DNA of 62,288 nt from Oscillospiraceae bacterium (GCA_015064895.1 SVRI01000013.1:1-62288), one strand, 5' to 3'. Numbered from the stretch's first letter, positions 9,380-18,577 are shown. The notes: generated by a model from the letters alone, not told the origin. Numbers and translations: made by a program.

Positions 9380-10336
9380 CTATTGTTCTGCCGCCATAAG
9401 TGCTAAGGACAGTGCCGCATAGTCGCCGATGTTTTCGGAAAGTTCGCTTGTCAGCACCTTACAAACCTTTGCCGCCATGGGCAGAGCTTCCTTGTTAATC
9501 ACCTTTTTACACTCATCCCACAAAAGCTCTTTGCTTCTTGTGAAAATACTGCCTATAATTATTGCTTCGGGATTGAGAATGTCAATGAGAATTGAGAGTC
9601 CCTGTCCGAGACGATGACCGCTTTCGGCATATATGCTCTTTGCAAATTCGTCACCGTTTTCGGCATAGTCTCCGATTAGCTTTGCGTTGATAGAGTCAAG
9701 CTCTGATTCATCCTTGCAGAATGCTACTTTTTCGCCTTTATCGAGTTTTGCCTTTGTCATAGCTTTTCCCAACTGTGCAATACCGCCGCCGCTGCAAAAG
9801 CCCTCAAATGAGCCTTTCTTTCCATAGCCGACGGGACCGTCGTCAGACAGTCTTATATGTCCGCACTCGCCTGCGTTATCGTTGGTTCCGCTGTACAGAT
9901 TTCCGTCTAAGATAAGTCCTGCACCGAGACCTGTGCCGAATGTGAGGAAAACCACATTTTTATAACCTCTGCCCGCACCGAATTTGAATTCTGCATAGGC
10001 ACAGGCATTGGCATCGTTCTGTATTACGGTCGGAACTCCAAAGCGTTCTTTGAAGTATTTAACCGCCTCGATATTATCCCAGCCGTGTAAATTGGGCGGT
10101 GACAAAATTACACCTCTTTTTGAGTCAAGAGGCCCGCCGCAGCTGATGCCTATGCCGTCGATTTTATATGTCTTAATCTGCTTTTCGAGAATATCACCGA
10201 ACCTTGAAAGCGTTTCATAAGGCGGCAGAGTCGCAAACTTTTCTTTGTACAAAATGTCAATATTGCCCTTTTCGTCTGCCTTGCCGATACTCAAAGCACA
10301 CTTTGTTCCACCGATGTCAATTCCGCAAAGATGCAT
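9380..10336 (-). CDS. ROK family sugar kinase
   Basis: This 318-residue protein begins with the phosphate-binding GIDIGGTKCALSIG motif and contains ISCGGPLD, QNDANACAYAEF and FLTFGTGLGAGL, the standard ROK kinase signatures. The usual zinc-binding CxCGxxGCxE cluster after GHI is absent and replaced by a GYGKKGSFEGFCSGGG stretch; such divergence occurs in some ROK enzymes. It would phosphorylate a hexose or an N-acetyl amino sugar. The ATG at 10336 sits six bases after GAGGTG; a GTG at 10345 overlaps that site. It fits with the neighbouring SIS isomerase and GH2 hydrolase as a small catabolic set. The exact sugar cannot be read from sequence. Confidence 0.87.
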   Translation of the reverse strand: MHLCGIDIGGTKCALSIGKADEKGNIDILYKEKFATLPPYETLSRFGDILEKQIKTYKIDGIGISCGGPLDSKRGVILSPPNLHGWDNIEAVKYFKERFGVPTVIQNDANACAYAEFKFGAGRGYKNVVFLTFGTGLGAGLILDGNLYSGTNDNAGECGHIRLSDDGPVGYGKKGSFEGFCSGGGIAQLGKAMTKAKLDKGEKVAFCKDESELDSINAKLIGDYAENGDEFAKSIYAESGHRLGQGLSILIDILNPEAIIIGSIFTRSKELLWDECKKVINKEALPMAAKVCKVLTSELSENIGDYAALSLALMAAEQ

Positions 10337-10355
10337 TTTTATCACCTCTAAATGA

Positions 10356-10384
10356 ATTATATAACATAAGCTTTTTATTTACAA
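10356..10384 (-). promoter_or_regulatory. Sigma-A promoter of the ROK kinase gene
   Basis: On the minus strand, TTGTAA (10384-10379) and TATAAT (10361-10356) are 17 bp apart. The ACTTGTAAAT sequence here matches the one in the SIS-GH2 promoter. Confidence 0.65.
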
Positions 10385-10397
10385 GTAAGAAAATTGA

Positions 10398-10510
10398 TTG
10401 TCTAATTCTGATAAAAGACTGTTTGATTCTTTTGATTTTAACCTTATAAAGATTGTGCTCGATGCAGATTATTCAATCGGCATTGATGTGGGCGATCTTT
10501 ACGACTAAAA
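10398..10510 (+). pseudogene. 3' relic of a giant secreted protein gene
   Basis: The open frame from 10398 to the TAA at 10508-10510 encodes about 37 residues ending in KIVLDADYSIGIDVGDLYD. This resembles the last residues of the proteins ending at 14618 (YKIVVDYEDSG...PGDGLF) and 18560 (ITLAYENTIGIPGDDLYP). It has no start codon or binding site and runs into a stop upstream. It is followed by the same CCTCCC...GGGAG terminator type as those genes. I read it as the stump of a lost family member upstream of tetR. The match is short, so this is inference. Confidence 0.5.
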
Positions 10511-10524
10511 AGAAATAAAAAATG

Positions 10525-10558
10525 CCTCCCTTGTTCAGTAGAGCAGGGGAGTTTTTTT
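10525..10558 (+). terminator. Intrinsic terminator of the CCTCCC...GGGAG type
   Basis: CTCCCTTG and CAGGGGAG flank a short loop, followed by seven T residues. It closes the relic and isolates the tetR promoter from read-through. Confidence 0.75.
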
Positions 10559-10590
10559 GCTTTTTTTGGAAAAAAATTATCAAAAGTATA

Positions 10591-10619
10591 TTGACATATG
10601 AACGTGTCTATGATAACAT
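10591..10619 (+). promoter_or_regulatory. Sigma-A promoter of the tetR-surface protein unit
   Basis: TTGACA (10591-10596) and TAACAT (10614-10619) are 17 bp apart. The palindrome at 10619-10634 sits on the expected transcription start. Confidence 0.7.
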
Positions 10620-10634
10620 TAGTACGTATACTAA
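10619..10634. promoter_or_regulatory. Candidate TetR operator
   Basis: TTAGTA CGTA TACTAA is a perfect inverted repeat directly downstream of the -10 and 22 bp before the tetR start. It is placed where a bound TetR dimer would block initiation. Autoregulation is inferred. Confidence 0.6.
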
Positions 10635-10656
10635 ACATGTAATAGGAGACAGCGAT

Positions 10657-11349
10657 ATGTTAAAGAGTATTATTGAACGTAATAAGAAGCTTTCACCTCT
10701 GTCAGAAACAGAAATCAGAATTATAAAAGGAGCCGTAAAGCTTTTTCTCGAAAACGGTTATTCTGCAACGACAATAAAAATGATTCAGGATGAAACGGGT
10801 GTAAAGCTCGGTAACATTACCTACTACTTCCGCACAAAGGAAGACATGCTTTACATTCTTGTTCAGGAGATAATGGACTTCCACCTGAATGTAATTGAGG
10901 ACACCCACGAAAAGACAGGTGACGCAATGCTGTCCTGTGCAATGGAGGTGGCAATACAGATTGCCCTTTGCGAAAACAACGAAAGAGCGTGGGACTTGTA
11001 TCATTCTTCCTACACCCATCAGCATATACTTGAAATGATTAAGGACTGGACGGCGAAGAAAAACTATCATCTTCTCGGCGAAAGATTACCCCACATGTCC
11101 GAAGCCGACTTCAGAATACTTGAAAACGTCTGCACAAGCATTGAGCTTTCGGCTCTGACAACGCCCTGTGACAGATATTATACACTCGAAGATAAAATAA
11201 CCCTCACTCTTGATTCGATTATGAAAATATACGAAATTCCCAAAGAGGAAAGGGAAGATATAATCAAAAAGGTGCTTGAAAACGACCTTACGGCACTCGG
11301 CAATAAAGTTTTTGATGACTTTGTTTCCCGACTTAACAATGACTATTAG
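10657..11349 (+). CDS. TetR family transcriptional regulator
   Basis: The 230-residue protein has a TetR N-terminal helix-turn-helix near residues 18-65 (KGAVKLFLENGYSATTIKMI, then GVKLGNITYYFRTKEDML). The helical ligand domain has no recognisable specificity. The ATG at 10657 follows TAGGAGAC; an upstream in-frame ATG at 10522 lies within the terminator. A palindrome overlaps its promoter start. It is followed on the same strand, with no strong terminator, by the giant gene at 11433, the small peptide at 14648 and the giant gene at 14829. I infer that it represses this whole unit along with itself. Confidence 0.87.
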   Translation: MLKSIIERNKKLSPLSETEIRIIKGAVKLFLENGYSATTIKMIQDETGVKLGNITYYFRTKEDMLYILVQEIMDFHLNVIEDTHEKTGDAMLSCAMEVAIQIALCENNERAWDLYHSSYTHQHILEMIKDWTAKKNYHLLGERLPHMSEADFRILENVCTSIELSALTTPCDRYYTLEDKITLTLDSIMKIYEIPKEEREDIIKKVLENDLTALGNKVFDDFVSRLNNDY

Positions 11350-11432
11350 CAGCTATTAAGCCTCCTTCAGTGAGGGAGCTAACGTAACGCTTGTGAATAA
11401 TGAATATCGTATACATCAAAGGAGAAATCACT

Positions 11433-14400
11433 ATGAAAACAAGAAAACTTTTAGCAGTTGTATTATCGGTACTTATGATAATCTCGGTAATGCCAACTAC
11501 CATTTTCGCAGCCCCCGCGGCGGTAACGGCAGGGGATACTGCACATGAACACAATCACAACCATTTTCCCGAAGAGCCTGCGGTGTTATCTTCGGACTTA
11601 GACCTTACTACTCTTTACATCGACATATCTGCTCTTGTAGGAGAGGGAAAGACGGTTAGCGGTGTGTGGTTATGGGTTTCAGGCTATATAGTAAACGAGC
11701 CGATGATAAAAGTCGGAAGGAATATCTTTTCCTATGATGTAACTGAAGCTGTAGCAAACGGTGCAACAGCCGCCACATACACGATTTATTACACTGATGA
11801 TACCGCGTTGCATTCAAATTTGGTTGATAGTTTTGTGACGGGAAAGAATATGTGGGTTGCTACAGGTCAGACAAAGGGTAGCTGGGATGTGTTTGGTGAG
11901 GCAACCAACAACATTACAATCACCATGACCGACTCCTTCGGTGACAGCTGGAACGATGCGGCGATTGAAATTTATAAGGATAATGTTTTTGTGGACACTA
12001 TCACCGTTGACGTAGATACAAATACCTATACTTTGCCTTATGAGGAATTGTCCGAGTACACCTTCAAGTGGATAAAGGGCAATTTTGACAGCGAATGTTC
12101 CTTTGTTATATCACTCGACGAAGATGCTTTGAAGACGGTTGACAATGCCGGTGTATTTGCCGACGGCGAAATAATTTACACTATCGAATCAAAGTGCGAG
12201 CATGATGTTTCAGAGCCTTGCGGTGCCTGCTCTGTTTGTTCAAAGGTATGCGGTACCGACTTTTTACATAAAACTGACGAAAATCACAAATGCTCTGTAT
12301 GCTCCTTTGAATGCGGAGTTACGGCAGAACACGACTGGTCAGGTAAAGACGGCGTTTGTAAGGTGTGTGGATATGAATGTTACGAACATAGCTTTGATGA
12401 AAATTATGTTTGTACAATCTGTGCCTATACCTACAAAGTACTTGTTACATCCGAGGACGGTACATCCAGTATTGCTTATGAATTTATAGACGAGGCTCTC
12501 GAAGCGGCAGAAAGCCTTGAAAACTGTACAGTAAAACTTCTTAACAATGTTTCAGAAACAACTTCCTGTTACATAGACAGCGGCAAATTTACCATTGACC
12601 TTAACGGAAAGACATGGGAATGCAGCCAGTGGGTTCTTTTCGTTATTGGTACTGCCGATATTAAAATAACCGACAGCACAGGCGAAGGCGGCCTTATGAA
12701 GACAACCATTGAAACCTACGATTTAATTTCACTTTATGACACGGCAAAGCTTGAAATAGCAGGCGGCAGCTTTGAGTCCTCAAATTATGTGGTTAATATG
12801 TCAAACAGCGGTCTGGCTTCTTCCTCAGAGCTTATAATATCCGGAGGAAAGCTTAATGGATATGCTGTTGTAACTGCAAAAGGAAGTAAGGTAACAATAA
12901 CAGACGGCGAATTTGAAGTGACCGGCATTTATAGCATAATTTACGATACAGGAACACTTGACCTTTCGCAGTATGCAGATGCAGATAAAATTCGTTTTTA
13001 CGTAGATTCTTCAATCGATGTATCTGCCCTTAACTTAATTCTTCCCGAAGGATTTGTTCTTAAAAATTTATTCACCGAAGAAGTGGGAACACAGCTTGAA
13101 GCGGGCAGCGGGTATAAAATCGCTAAGGCTTCAGGTCTTGAAACAGCAGTGGTTGCTTCCGTAACAACACAGGACGGCACAACCACTACAGAGTATGCAA
13201 GCATCGGTGCGGCTTTAGCTGCGGCGGCTTCCCTTGAAAACTCCACGGTAAAGCTTCTTGACAATATTTCAACAACAACTTCCTGTATAATAGACAGCGG
13301 CAAATTCACCATTGACCTTAACGGCAAGACATGGCAGAGCACTGATGTATTACTTTATATCAACGGTACTTCACAAATCAAAATTTGCGACAGCAGTGAA
13401 AATGCCGACGGTTTGATGACAACGTCGGGAATGGCTTTGATATTTCTCTTGGATGAGACAAAGCTTGAAATAGAAAGCGGTAACTTTTCTTGTACCGGCA
13501 ACTGTATATTTAATATGTCAAACAGCGGTATGGAAACTTCCTCAGAGCTTTTGATTTCGGACGGATGGTTTGTTGGAAACAGTGTTGTCTCAGTTGCAGG
13601 ACGCAAGGCGACAATAAATAGCGGTGAATTTGATTGTGCATGGGATTTTCCTTTTGAATTTTTGTACGGAACCCTTGATCTTTCAAATTATAAAGGTGTG
13701 TCTGAAATGGGCTTTTATGTTCCGAACTTCATAGACGCTTCCGCGCTTGAGTTGATTCTTCCCGAATCTGCAATTATCATAAATTGTTCCACGGAAGAAA
13801 TTGTAACCGAATTGGCCTCAGGCGTCGAATACAGAATAGAATTTTCCGAGATTTCTTCTATTGAAGTTGACCTCGGTGAAAAAGCAGATGCAACCAACGT
13901 AAGATACGTTGAAATCGGCGGCGTTGTGACAGAGATTGAAGAAACTGATAACAAGCATTTGGTTGAAATCGGCGAAGAAAATCTCCTTGTTGAAGTTACA
14001 GAAAAGACACAGGGCGGTGCATTTGTAAAGAGCCAGTACTTCTATGTTGATATGGAGTCCCGGACTGCAACAAAGCTCGACATGGATTCCTATATGACTT
14101 CAGACAATGAAAAGTCATTAAGAACAAAGGGCGAAATGGGTATCCGCTTCAAGTCGAATATCCTGACAGCACCCAAAAACGAAGAAACAGACTTTGTAAT
14201 TGACGAATACGGCTTTGTTGTGGCGGCTTCCGATGTCCTTGGCGACACTGAACTCACACTCGACTTCTCCAAGATTGCAACGGGTGTTGCATATAGCAAG
14301 GAGCAGGGAATAGACCTTGTTTATGACTCCACATCAGATACACATCACGTATTTGCAGGTGTAGTTAAAAATCTTCCTGTAGCAAAGTATAAGACAGACC

Positions 14401-14618
14401 TTGTATGTAAGACATATACAAAGATTACTGTGAACGGTGAACAGTTCATACTCTACGGCGAAGCTGTCAAGGGTAACATTTACGATACCGCAAAGGCGGC
14501 ACTTGAGGATTCGACACTCGACACCGAAACAAGAAATGCTCTTTATAAAATAGTTGTTGATTATGAAGACAGCGGCTCGGCAGCACTTCCCGGTGACGGA
14601 CTGTTTCCCGTGAGCTGA
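11433..14618 (+). CDS. Giant secreted beta-helix protein with Cys/His modules and shared C-terminal module
   Basis: The 1061-residue protein has a signal peptide (MKTRKLLAVVLSVLMIISVM, cleavage near IFA/AP) and a His-rich HEHNHNH stretch just after it. Residues about 253-335 hold repeated CxxC and H pairs (CGACSVC, CSVC, CKVCG, CTIC), suggesting metal binding or disulfides. Two tandem copies of a pectin-lyase-like strand module (about 332-574 and 575-810) share CxIDSGKFTIDLNGKTW. The last 250 residues are the module also found at the ends of the proteins at 1423 and 14829. There is no LPXTG, SLH or transmembrane anchor. The ATG at 11433 follows AAGGAG. It is a cell-surface or released protein of unknown function, possibly an adhesin or glycan binder. 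Confidence 0.85.
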   Translation: MKTRKLLAVVLSVLMIISVMPTTIFAAPAAVTAGDTAHEHNHNHFPEEPAVLSSDLDLTTLYIDISALVGEGKTVSGVWLWVSGYIVNEPMIKVGRNIFSYDVTEAVANGATAATYTIYYTDDTALHSNLVDSFVTGKNMWVATGQTKGSWDVFGEATNNITITMTDSFGDSWNDAAIEIYKDNVFVDTITVDVDTNTYTLPYEELSEYTFKWIKGNFDSECSFVISLDEDALKTVDNAGVFADGEIIYTIESKCEHDVSEPCGACSVCSKVCGTDFLHKTDENHKCSVCSFECGVTAEHDWSGKDGVCKVCGYECYEHSFDENYVCTICAYTYKVLVTSEDGTSSIAYEFIDEALEAAESLENCTVKLLNNVSETTSCYIDSGKFTIDLNGKTWECSQWVLFVIGTADIKITDSTGEGGLMKTTIETYDLISLYDTAKLEIAGGSFESSNYVVNMSNSGLASSSELIISGGKLNGYAVVTAKGSKVTITDGEFEVTGIYSIIYDTGTLDLSQYADADKIRFYVDSSIDVSALNLILPEGFVLKNLFTEEVGTQLEAGSGYKIAKASGLETAVVASVTTQDGTTTTEYASIGAALAAAASLENSTVKLLDNISTTTSCIIDSGKFTIDLNGKTWQSTDVLLYINGTSQIKICDSSENADGLMTTSGMALIFLLDETKLEIESGNFSCTGNCIFNMSNSGMETSSELLISDGWFVGNSVVSVAGRKATINSGEFDCAWDFPFEFLYGTLDLSNYKGVSEMGFYVPNFIDASALELILPESAIIINCSTEEIVTELASGVEYRIEFSEISSIEVDLGEKADATNVRYVEIGGVVTEIEETDNKHLVEIGEENLLVEVTEKTQGGAFVKSQYFYVDMESRTATKLDMDSYMTSDNEKSLRTKGEMGIRFKSNILTAPKNEETDFVIDEYGFVVAASDVLGDTELTLDFSKIATGVAYSKEQGIDLVYDSTSDTHHVFAGVVKNLPVAKYKTDLVCKTYTKITVNGEQFILYGEAVKGNIYDTAKAALEDSTLDTETRNALYKIVVDYEDSGSAALPGDGLFPVS

Positions 14619-14647
14619 TCTGTTGTAATCTTTTTGGAGGCACAAAA

Positions 14648-14788
14648 GTGAAAAAGAAGAATTATTTTACACCTGAAATTGAAATGTCCGTTTTGACTTA
14701 TGAAGACCTTATGTTTGTCTTTAGCGGCTCGGCACCCGACTCCGATGATTCGGATAGTTTCAATTACGACTTCGACTTCGGTTTCTAA
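14648..14788 (+). CDS. 46-residue acidic peptide between the two giant surface genes
   Basis: A GTG start sits seven bases after a strong GGAGG, 29 bases downstream of one giant gene and 40 bases before the next. The peptide begins MKKKNYFTPEIEMSVLTYED and ends in an Asp/Ser/Phe-rich tail (SDSFNYDFDFGF). It has no transmembrane segment or signal peptide and no cysteine. The N-terminal xxYxxPEIExxxxxxED pattern recalls short peptides I have seen in gut Clostridia, possibly leader peptides of modified or exported products, but I cannot name a family. No maturase gene is visible nearby. The ribosome binding site and the position in the operon make it a real gene. Its function is unknown. Confidence 0.75.
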   Translation: MKKKNYFTPEIEMSVLTYEDLMFVFSGSAPDSDDSDSFNYDFDFGF

Positions 14789-14828
14789 ATTACAATTTAC
14801 GCACGCACTTTAAGGAGATTTCACTACA

Positions 14829-17800
14829 ATGACTACAATGAAGAATATAAGAAATATTTTGGCGGCTGTTGTTTGCTTTTCCATAATTCTTGGCATTAAT
14901 GCTTTTGCCGCACCCTCGGCTGTAACGATAGCTGACAGTACTGAACATGTTGACAGCACAGCCATGCTTTTCGAAGAAACCGAAATGCATACACATAAAG
15001 TATGCGGAGCTGTGTCATGCATAGACGAAAATCACACGGGACATGAAAGTGATGTTATCTATACTGCTATAACTCAGGCTTCGACTGTGGACGGCGTAAC
15101 CGTTACAATGTCGGGTACAAGCTATAAGTTCACGCTTGCCGCAGGTACAGCAGATGCTCCGAAAACTTACAGCTTTTATGTTGATGAGGATGTGACCTTT
15201 TATGATACAATCACGGTTCCTGCATATACAACCCTCAATATTTGCCTTAATGGTAACATTATCAGCTGTAATGATTATGATTTTCTTCTTACAACAGCTT
15301 CGGGCAATACAGAAATCAACCTTTGCGACTGCTCGGAGGGTGTAATTCATCACGGTTACCTCGGCGAGCTTGGTACAACGGGAAGACTTATCTGGATGCA
15401 GGGTGAAGAGGTTCCCGAAGGATGCACTGAACTCGACCTTGAAGGCGGCGTTATTGACGGCTACGATTCGGCAACAACCTCCTCTACATATAACAATAAA
15501 GCTCTTGTAAATCTTACCGCTTTAACTTCAGAAGATACTCCCGTTACCTTCAATATGTACGGCGGTAATATTGCAGGTCACTACAGATTCGGTGTAATTG
15601 CCGATAAATATACTGCCTTCAACTTCTATGACGGAAGAATTGCCGGAAACAGAATGGGTATTGTAACAAGAACCACAAACTCTGTGGGTGCAACCGTCAA
15701 TATGTACGGCGGCGTTGTTTCCCATCACATAGGCGATTCCTATTGCGGTGCTGCCATAACAGATAAAAGTACCTTTAACCTTTATGGCGGAGAAATCTGC
15801 TATAATGAGAATCTGGCTACAGGTACCAACAGAGGTGCAGGTGTAAACAATTACGGTATTGTAAATATGTACGGCGGAAGTATTCATCATAATTACTCTG
15901 CTACCGACGGCGGTGCTGTTTACAATAACGGCTACCTTTATATGCACGACGGAAGTATGACATATAATTCTGCAAATATGGGCGCTGCTGTTTATAATTA
16001 CGGCGGAAAGAGCAACGGCGGATTCTTTATGAGCGGCGGCACTATTACCCAAAATACATCACTCAGTAAAATGAATCTTTCCAGAGGTGCCATATGGCTT
16101 CGTCCCGGTGACCCTGCGACTATGTTCGGCGGCGGCGGTACATTCGTTGTTTCGGGAAAGCCTGTAGTTTATGATAACTTCGACGTTCTCGGAAGACAGG
16201 CAAATATATTTGTCGGAACAAGCCAGTGGCAAGGCAAAACAAGAATTGACGTAGGTGCTCTTGAAGATGGTGCAAAGCTCGGAGTTTTCGCCTATGATAT
16301 AGACGGTCCCGTTACATATAACTGGACAGCAAGCATGGCGGATGCAAATCCCAATGACTACTTCATATCCGATGAAAACCCCGAATATAATAAGATTTTA
16401 GTCGACCAAGCAAGCGGTGAAGTTTACATTGACGGATGCGAGCACGACGGTGAAAAAACATACGAAGGAACGACTAATCCATTCCACTTGGTAACATGCG
16501 GTATCTGTAAAGATGTATTCGACGAATACCACACCGAGACAACTCCTGCAGACTGCCTTAACCTTGCATACTGTGAGGTATGCGATACAAGCTACGGGAA
16601 TGTTTCCACATCAAAGCATCACGAAAGCTGTACCGTTTCATATACATACCTTAATGCCAATTACCATACGGCGACCTGGGATAAATGCGGATATTCCACA
16701 AGGAAATTGCATACAAAGACCACTCCTGCAAACTGTACATATGCAAACTATTGTGCCGACTGTGATTCCAATTACGGAAGCATAGCAAAAGGCAATCACA
16801 ATATAGACGAAAACCATAGCTGTACAATATGTAATAAAACAGCCTGTGCCTCGGTTCTTGTTGAAGGACAAACAGAGCCGGCATATTATATAGATCTTGA
16901 TGCTGCATTTGATGCGGTGGAAGGAAAAGCAACAATAACACTTTTAAGAGATATTGATGATCTTCTTTCAAGCTGCTACGTCAATGACGGTGACGATATT
17001 ACCCTCGATTTTAACGGACATAATATAACAACTTCGTCAAACTATTATTTTAATGTTACAAAGTCGAAGAAAACCGATTACGATTTTGCACGTCTTAATG
17101 TTATTGGAAGCGGTAAATTCACTTATAATAAAGCAGGCTCAAGAACCTATGCGTATTCTCCGTTTTCTGTGTCCACACAGCAGAACTCGGCTGCGACAGG
17201 TTCAGGCTTCCCCGAACTTATTATCGGCGGTGACATAATTGTAGAAACAACCGAGAATTATGCCGTACCCGTAAAGGTTGAATCCAATAACCCTGCAGTA
17301 GAGTCTTATTTTACACTTAAAGATAATGCAAAGCTTATTTCCAACTACTCAGGCGGTGTAGTGTTTTACAGTGAACCTGCATCATCCGGCATACAGGGCG
17401 GTATAAATGTCTTTTTGGAAGGCGGAACTCTTGTTAATAACGCGGGCACAACGCTTGTGGGATATAATACAAGTTCCCGTTATTATGACGGCACTTTGGC
17501 GAACGTTTATGTTGATGTTCCCGATATAGTATCCGTTATTCCCAATACCTACTATCTCATTTCTCATAATCTTGAAGAAGAATACGGCGATGTAGATTTT
17601 ACTTCGGGAAATACAATCGTGAATGATAAGAACTATGCCCTTGAGAATACATCAGTTTCCTTTACCGTAACACCTACAGAAGACTTTACTCTTACTTCTG
17701 TTTCGGCAAATGATGCTTTGCTTACGGCATCTGACAGTGTTTATACCTTTACGACTGTAGACAATGTTTCTTTAATTGTTATCGACGGCGAAAAGAATAT

Positions 17801-18560
17801 AAAAGAGATTGTTATTGACCTCGGACAGAGACAGTCCGAATCCAATGTCAGATATGCAGAGATTGACGGACAACAGAGTATTATTACAGAAAACAATGAT
17901 AAATACACTGTTGCTTTGGGAGAAGATAATCTCCTTGTTGAAGTTACAGAAAAGACACAGAGCGGTATATTTGTAAAGAGCCAGTATTTCTATGCTGATA
18001 TAAAATCCCTGACTGCAACAAAGCTTCATATGAACTCATACATGACTTCTGACAACGAAAAGTCAATAAGAACAAAGGGAGAAATGGGTATCCGCTTCAA
18101 GTCGAATATCCTGACAGTACCCAAAAACGAAGAAACAGACTTTGAAATAGTCGAATACGGCTTTGTTGTGGCGGCATCCGATGTCCTTGGCGAAGAAGAG
18201 CTTACCCTCGACTTTCCTAAGATTGCAACGGGTGTAGCTTATAGCAAGGAGCAGGGAATAGACCTTGTTTACGACTCCACATCAGATACACAGCACGTAT
18301 TTGCAGGTGTTGTTAAGAATCTTCCTGTAGCAAAGTACAGAACAGACCTTGTATGTAAGACATACACAAAGATTACGGTTGACGGCAAGCAGTTCATTCT
18401 TTACGGCGAGGCTGTCAAGGGTAATATTTACGATACCGCAAAGGCGGCGCTTGAAGACGAAACACTCGATTCCGAAACACAGAATGCACTTATCAATATA
18501 ACTCTTGCGTATGAAAATACAATCGGTATTCCCGGTGACGATCTTTATCCCAAAAGCTGA
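14829..18560 (+). CDS. Giant secreted right-handed beta-helix protein with shared C-terminal module
   Basis: The 1243-residue protein has a signal peptide ending near NAFA/AP. Residues about 238-490 form a right-handed beta-helix with many MYGG-type coils (FNMYGGNIAGHYRFG, VNMYGGSIHHN). A Cys/His-rich stretch at about 538-674 repeats CGICK, CEVCD, CADCD and CTICN with ETTPADC-type units. A second strand-rich domain follows to about 920. The last 250 residues are the shared module. The ATG at 14829 follows AAGGAGA by ten bases; a second ATG three codons later is possible. It is the last gene of the tetR unit and closes with a terminator. It is probably a surface protein acting with its sister at 11433; neither has a known anchor. 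Confidence 0.85.
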   Translation: MTTMKNIRNILAAVVCFSIILGINAFAAPSAVTIADSTEHVDSTAMLFEETEMHTHKVCGAVSCIDENHTGHESDVIYTAITQASTVDGVTVTMSGTSYKFTLAAGTADAPKTYSFYVDEDVTFYDTITVPAYTTLNICLNGNIISCNDYDFLLTTASGNTEINLCDCSEGVIHHGYLGELGTTGRLIWMQGEEVPEGCTELDLEGGVIDGYDSATTSSTYNNKALVNLTALTSEDTPVTFNMYGGNIAGHYRFGVIADKYTAFNFYDGRIAGNRMGIVTRTTNSVGATVNMYGGVVSHHIGDSYCGAAITDKSTFNLYGGEICYNENLATGTNRGAGVNNYGIVNMYGGSIHHNYSATDGGAVYNNGYLYMHDGSMTYNSANMGAAVYNYGGKSNGGFFMSGGTITQNTSLSKMNLSRGAIWLRPGDPATMFGGGGTFVVSGKPVVYDNFDVLGRQANIFVGTSQWQGKTRIDVGALEDGAKLGVFAYDIDGPVTYNWTASMADANPNDYFISDENPEYNKILVDQASGEVYIDGCEHDGEKTYEGTTNPFHLVTCGICKDVFDEYHTETTPADCLNLAYCEVCDTSYGNVSTSKHHESCTVSYTYLNANYHTATWDKCGYSTRKLHTKTTPANCTYANYCADCDSNYGSIAKGNHNIDENHSCTICNKTACASVLVEGQTEPAYYIDLDAAFDAVEGKATITLLRDIDDLLSSCYVNDGDDITLDFNGHNITTSSNYYFNVTKSKKTDYDFARLNVIGSGKFTYNKAGSRTYAYSPFSVSTQQNSAATGSGFPELIIGGDIIVETTENYAVPVKVESNNPAVESYFTLKDNAKLISNYSGGVVFYSEPASSGIQGGINVFLEGGTLVNNAGTTLVGYNTSSRYYDGTLANVYVDVPDIVSVIPNTYYLISHNLEEEYGDVDFTSGNTIVNDKNYALENTSVSFTVTPTEDFTLTSVSANDALLTASDSVYTFTTVDNVSLIVIDGEKNIKEIVIDLGQRQSESNVRYAEIDGQQSIITENNDKYTVALGEDNLLVEVTEKTQSGIFVKSQYFYADIKSLTATKLHMNSYMTSDNEKSIRTKGEMGIRFKSNILTVPKNEETDFEIVEYGFVVAASDVLGEEELTLDFPKIATGVAYSKEQGIDLVYDSTSDTQHVFAGVVKNLPVAKYRTDLVCKTYTKITVDGKQFILYGEAVKGNIYDTAKAALEDETLDSETQNALINITLAYENTIGIPGDDLYPKS

Positions 18561-18577
18561 TAAAGCATAAAAAACAA

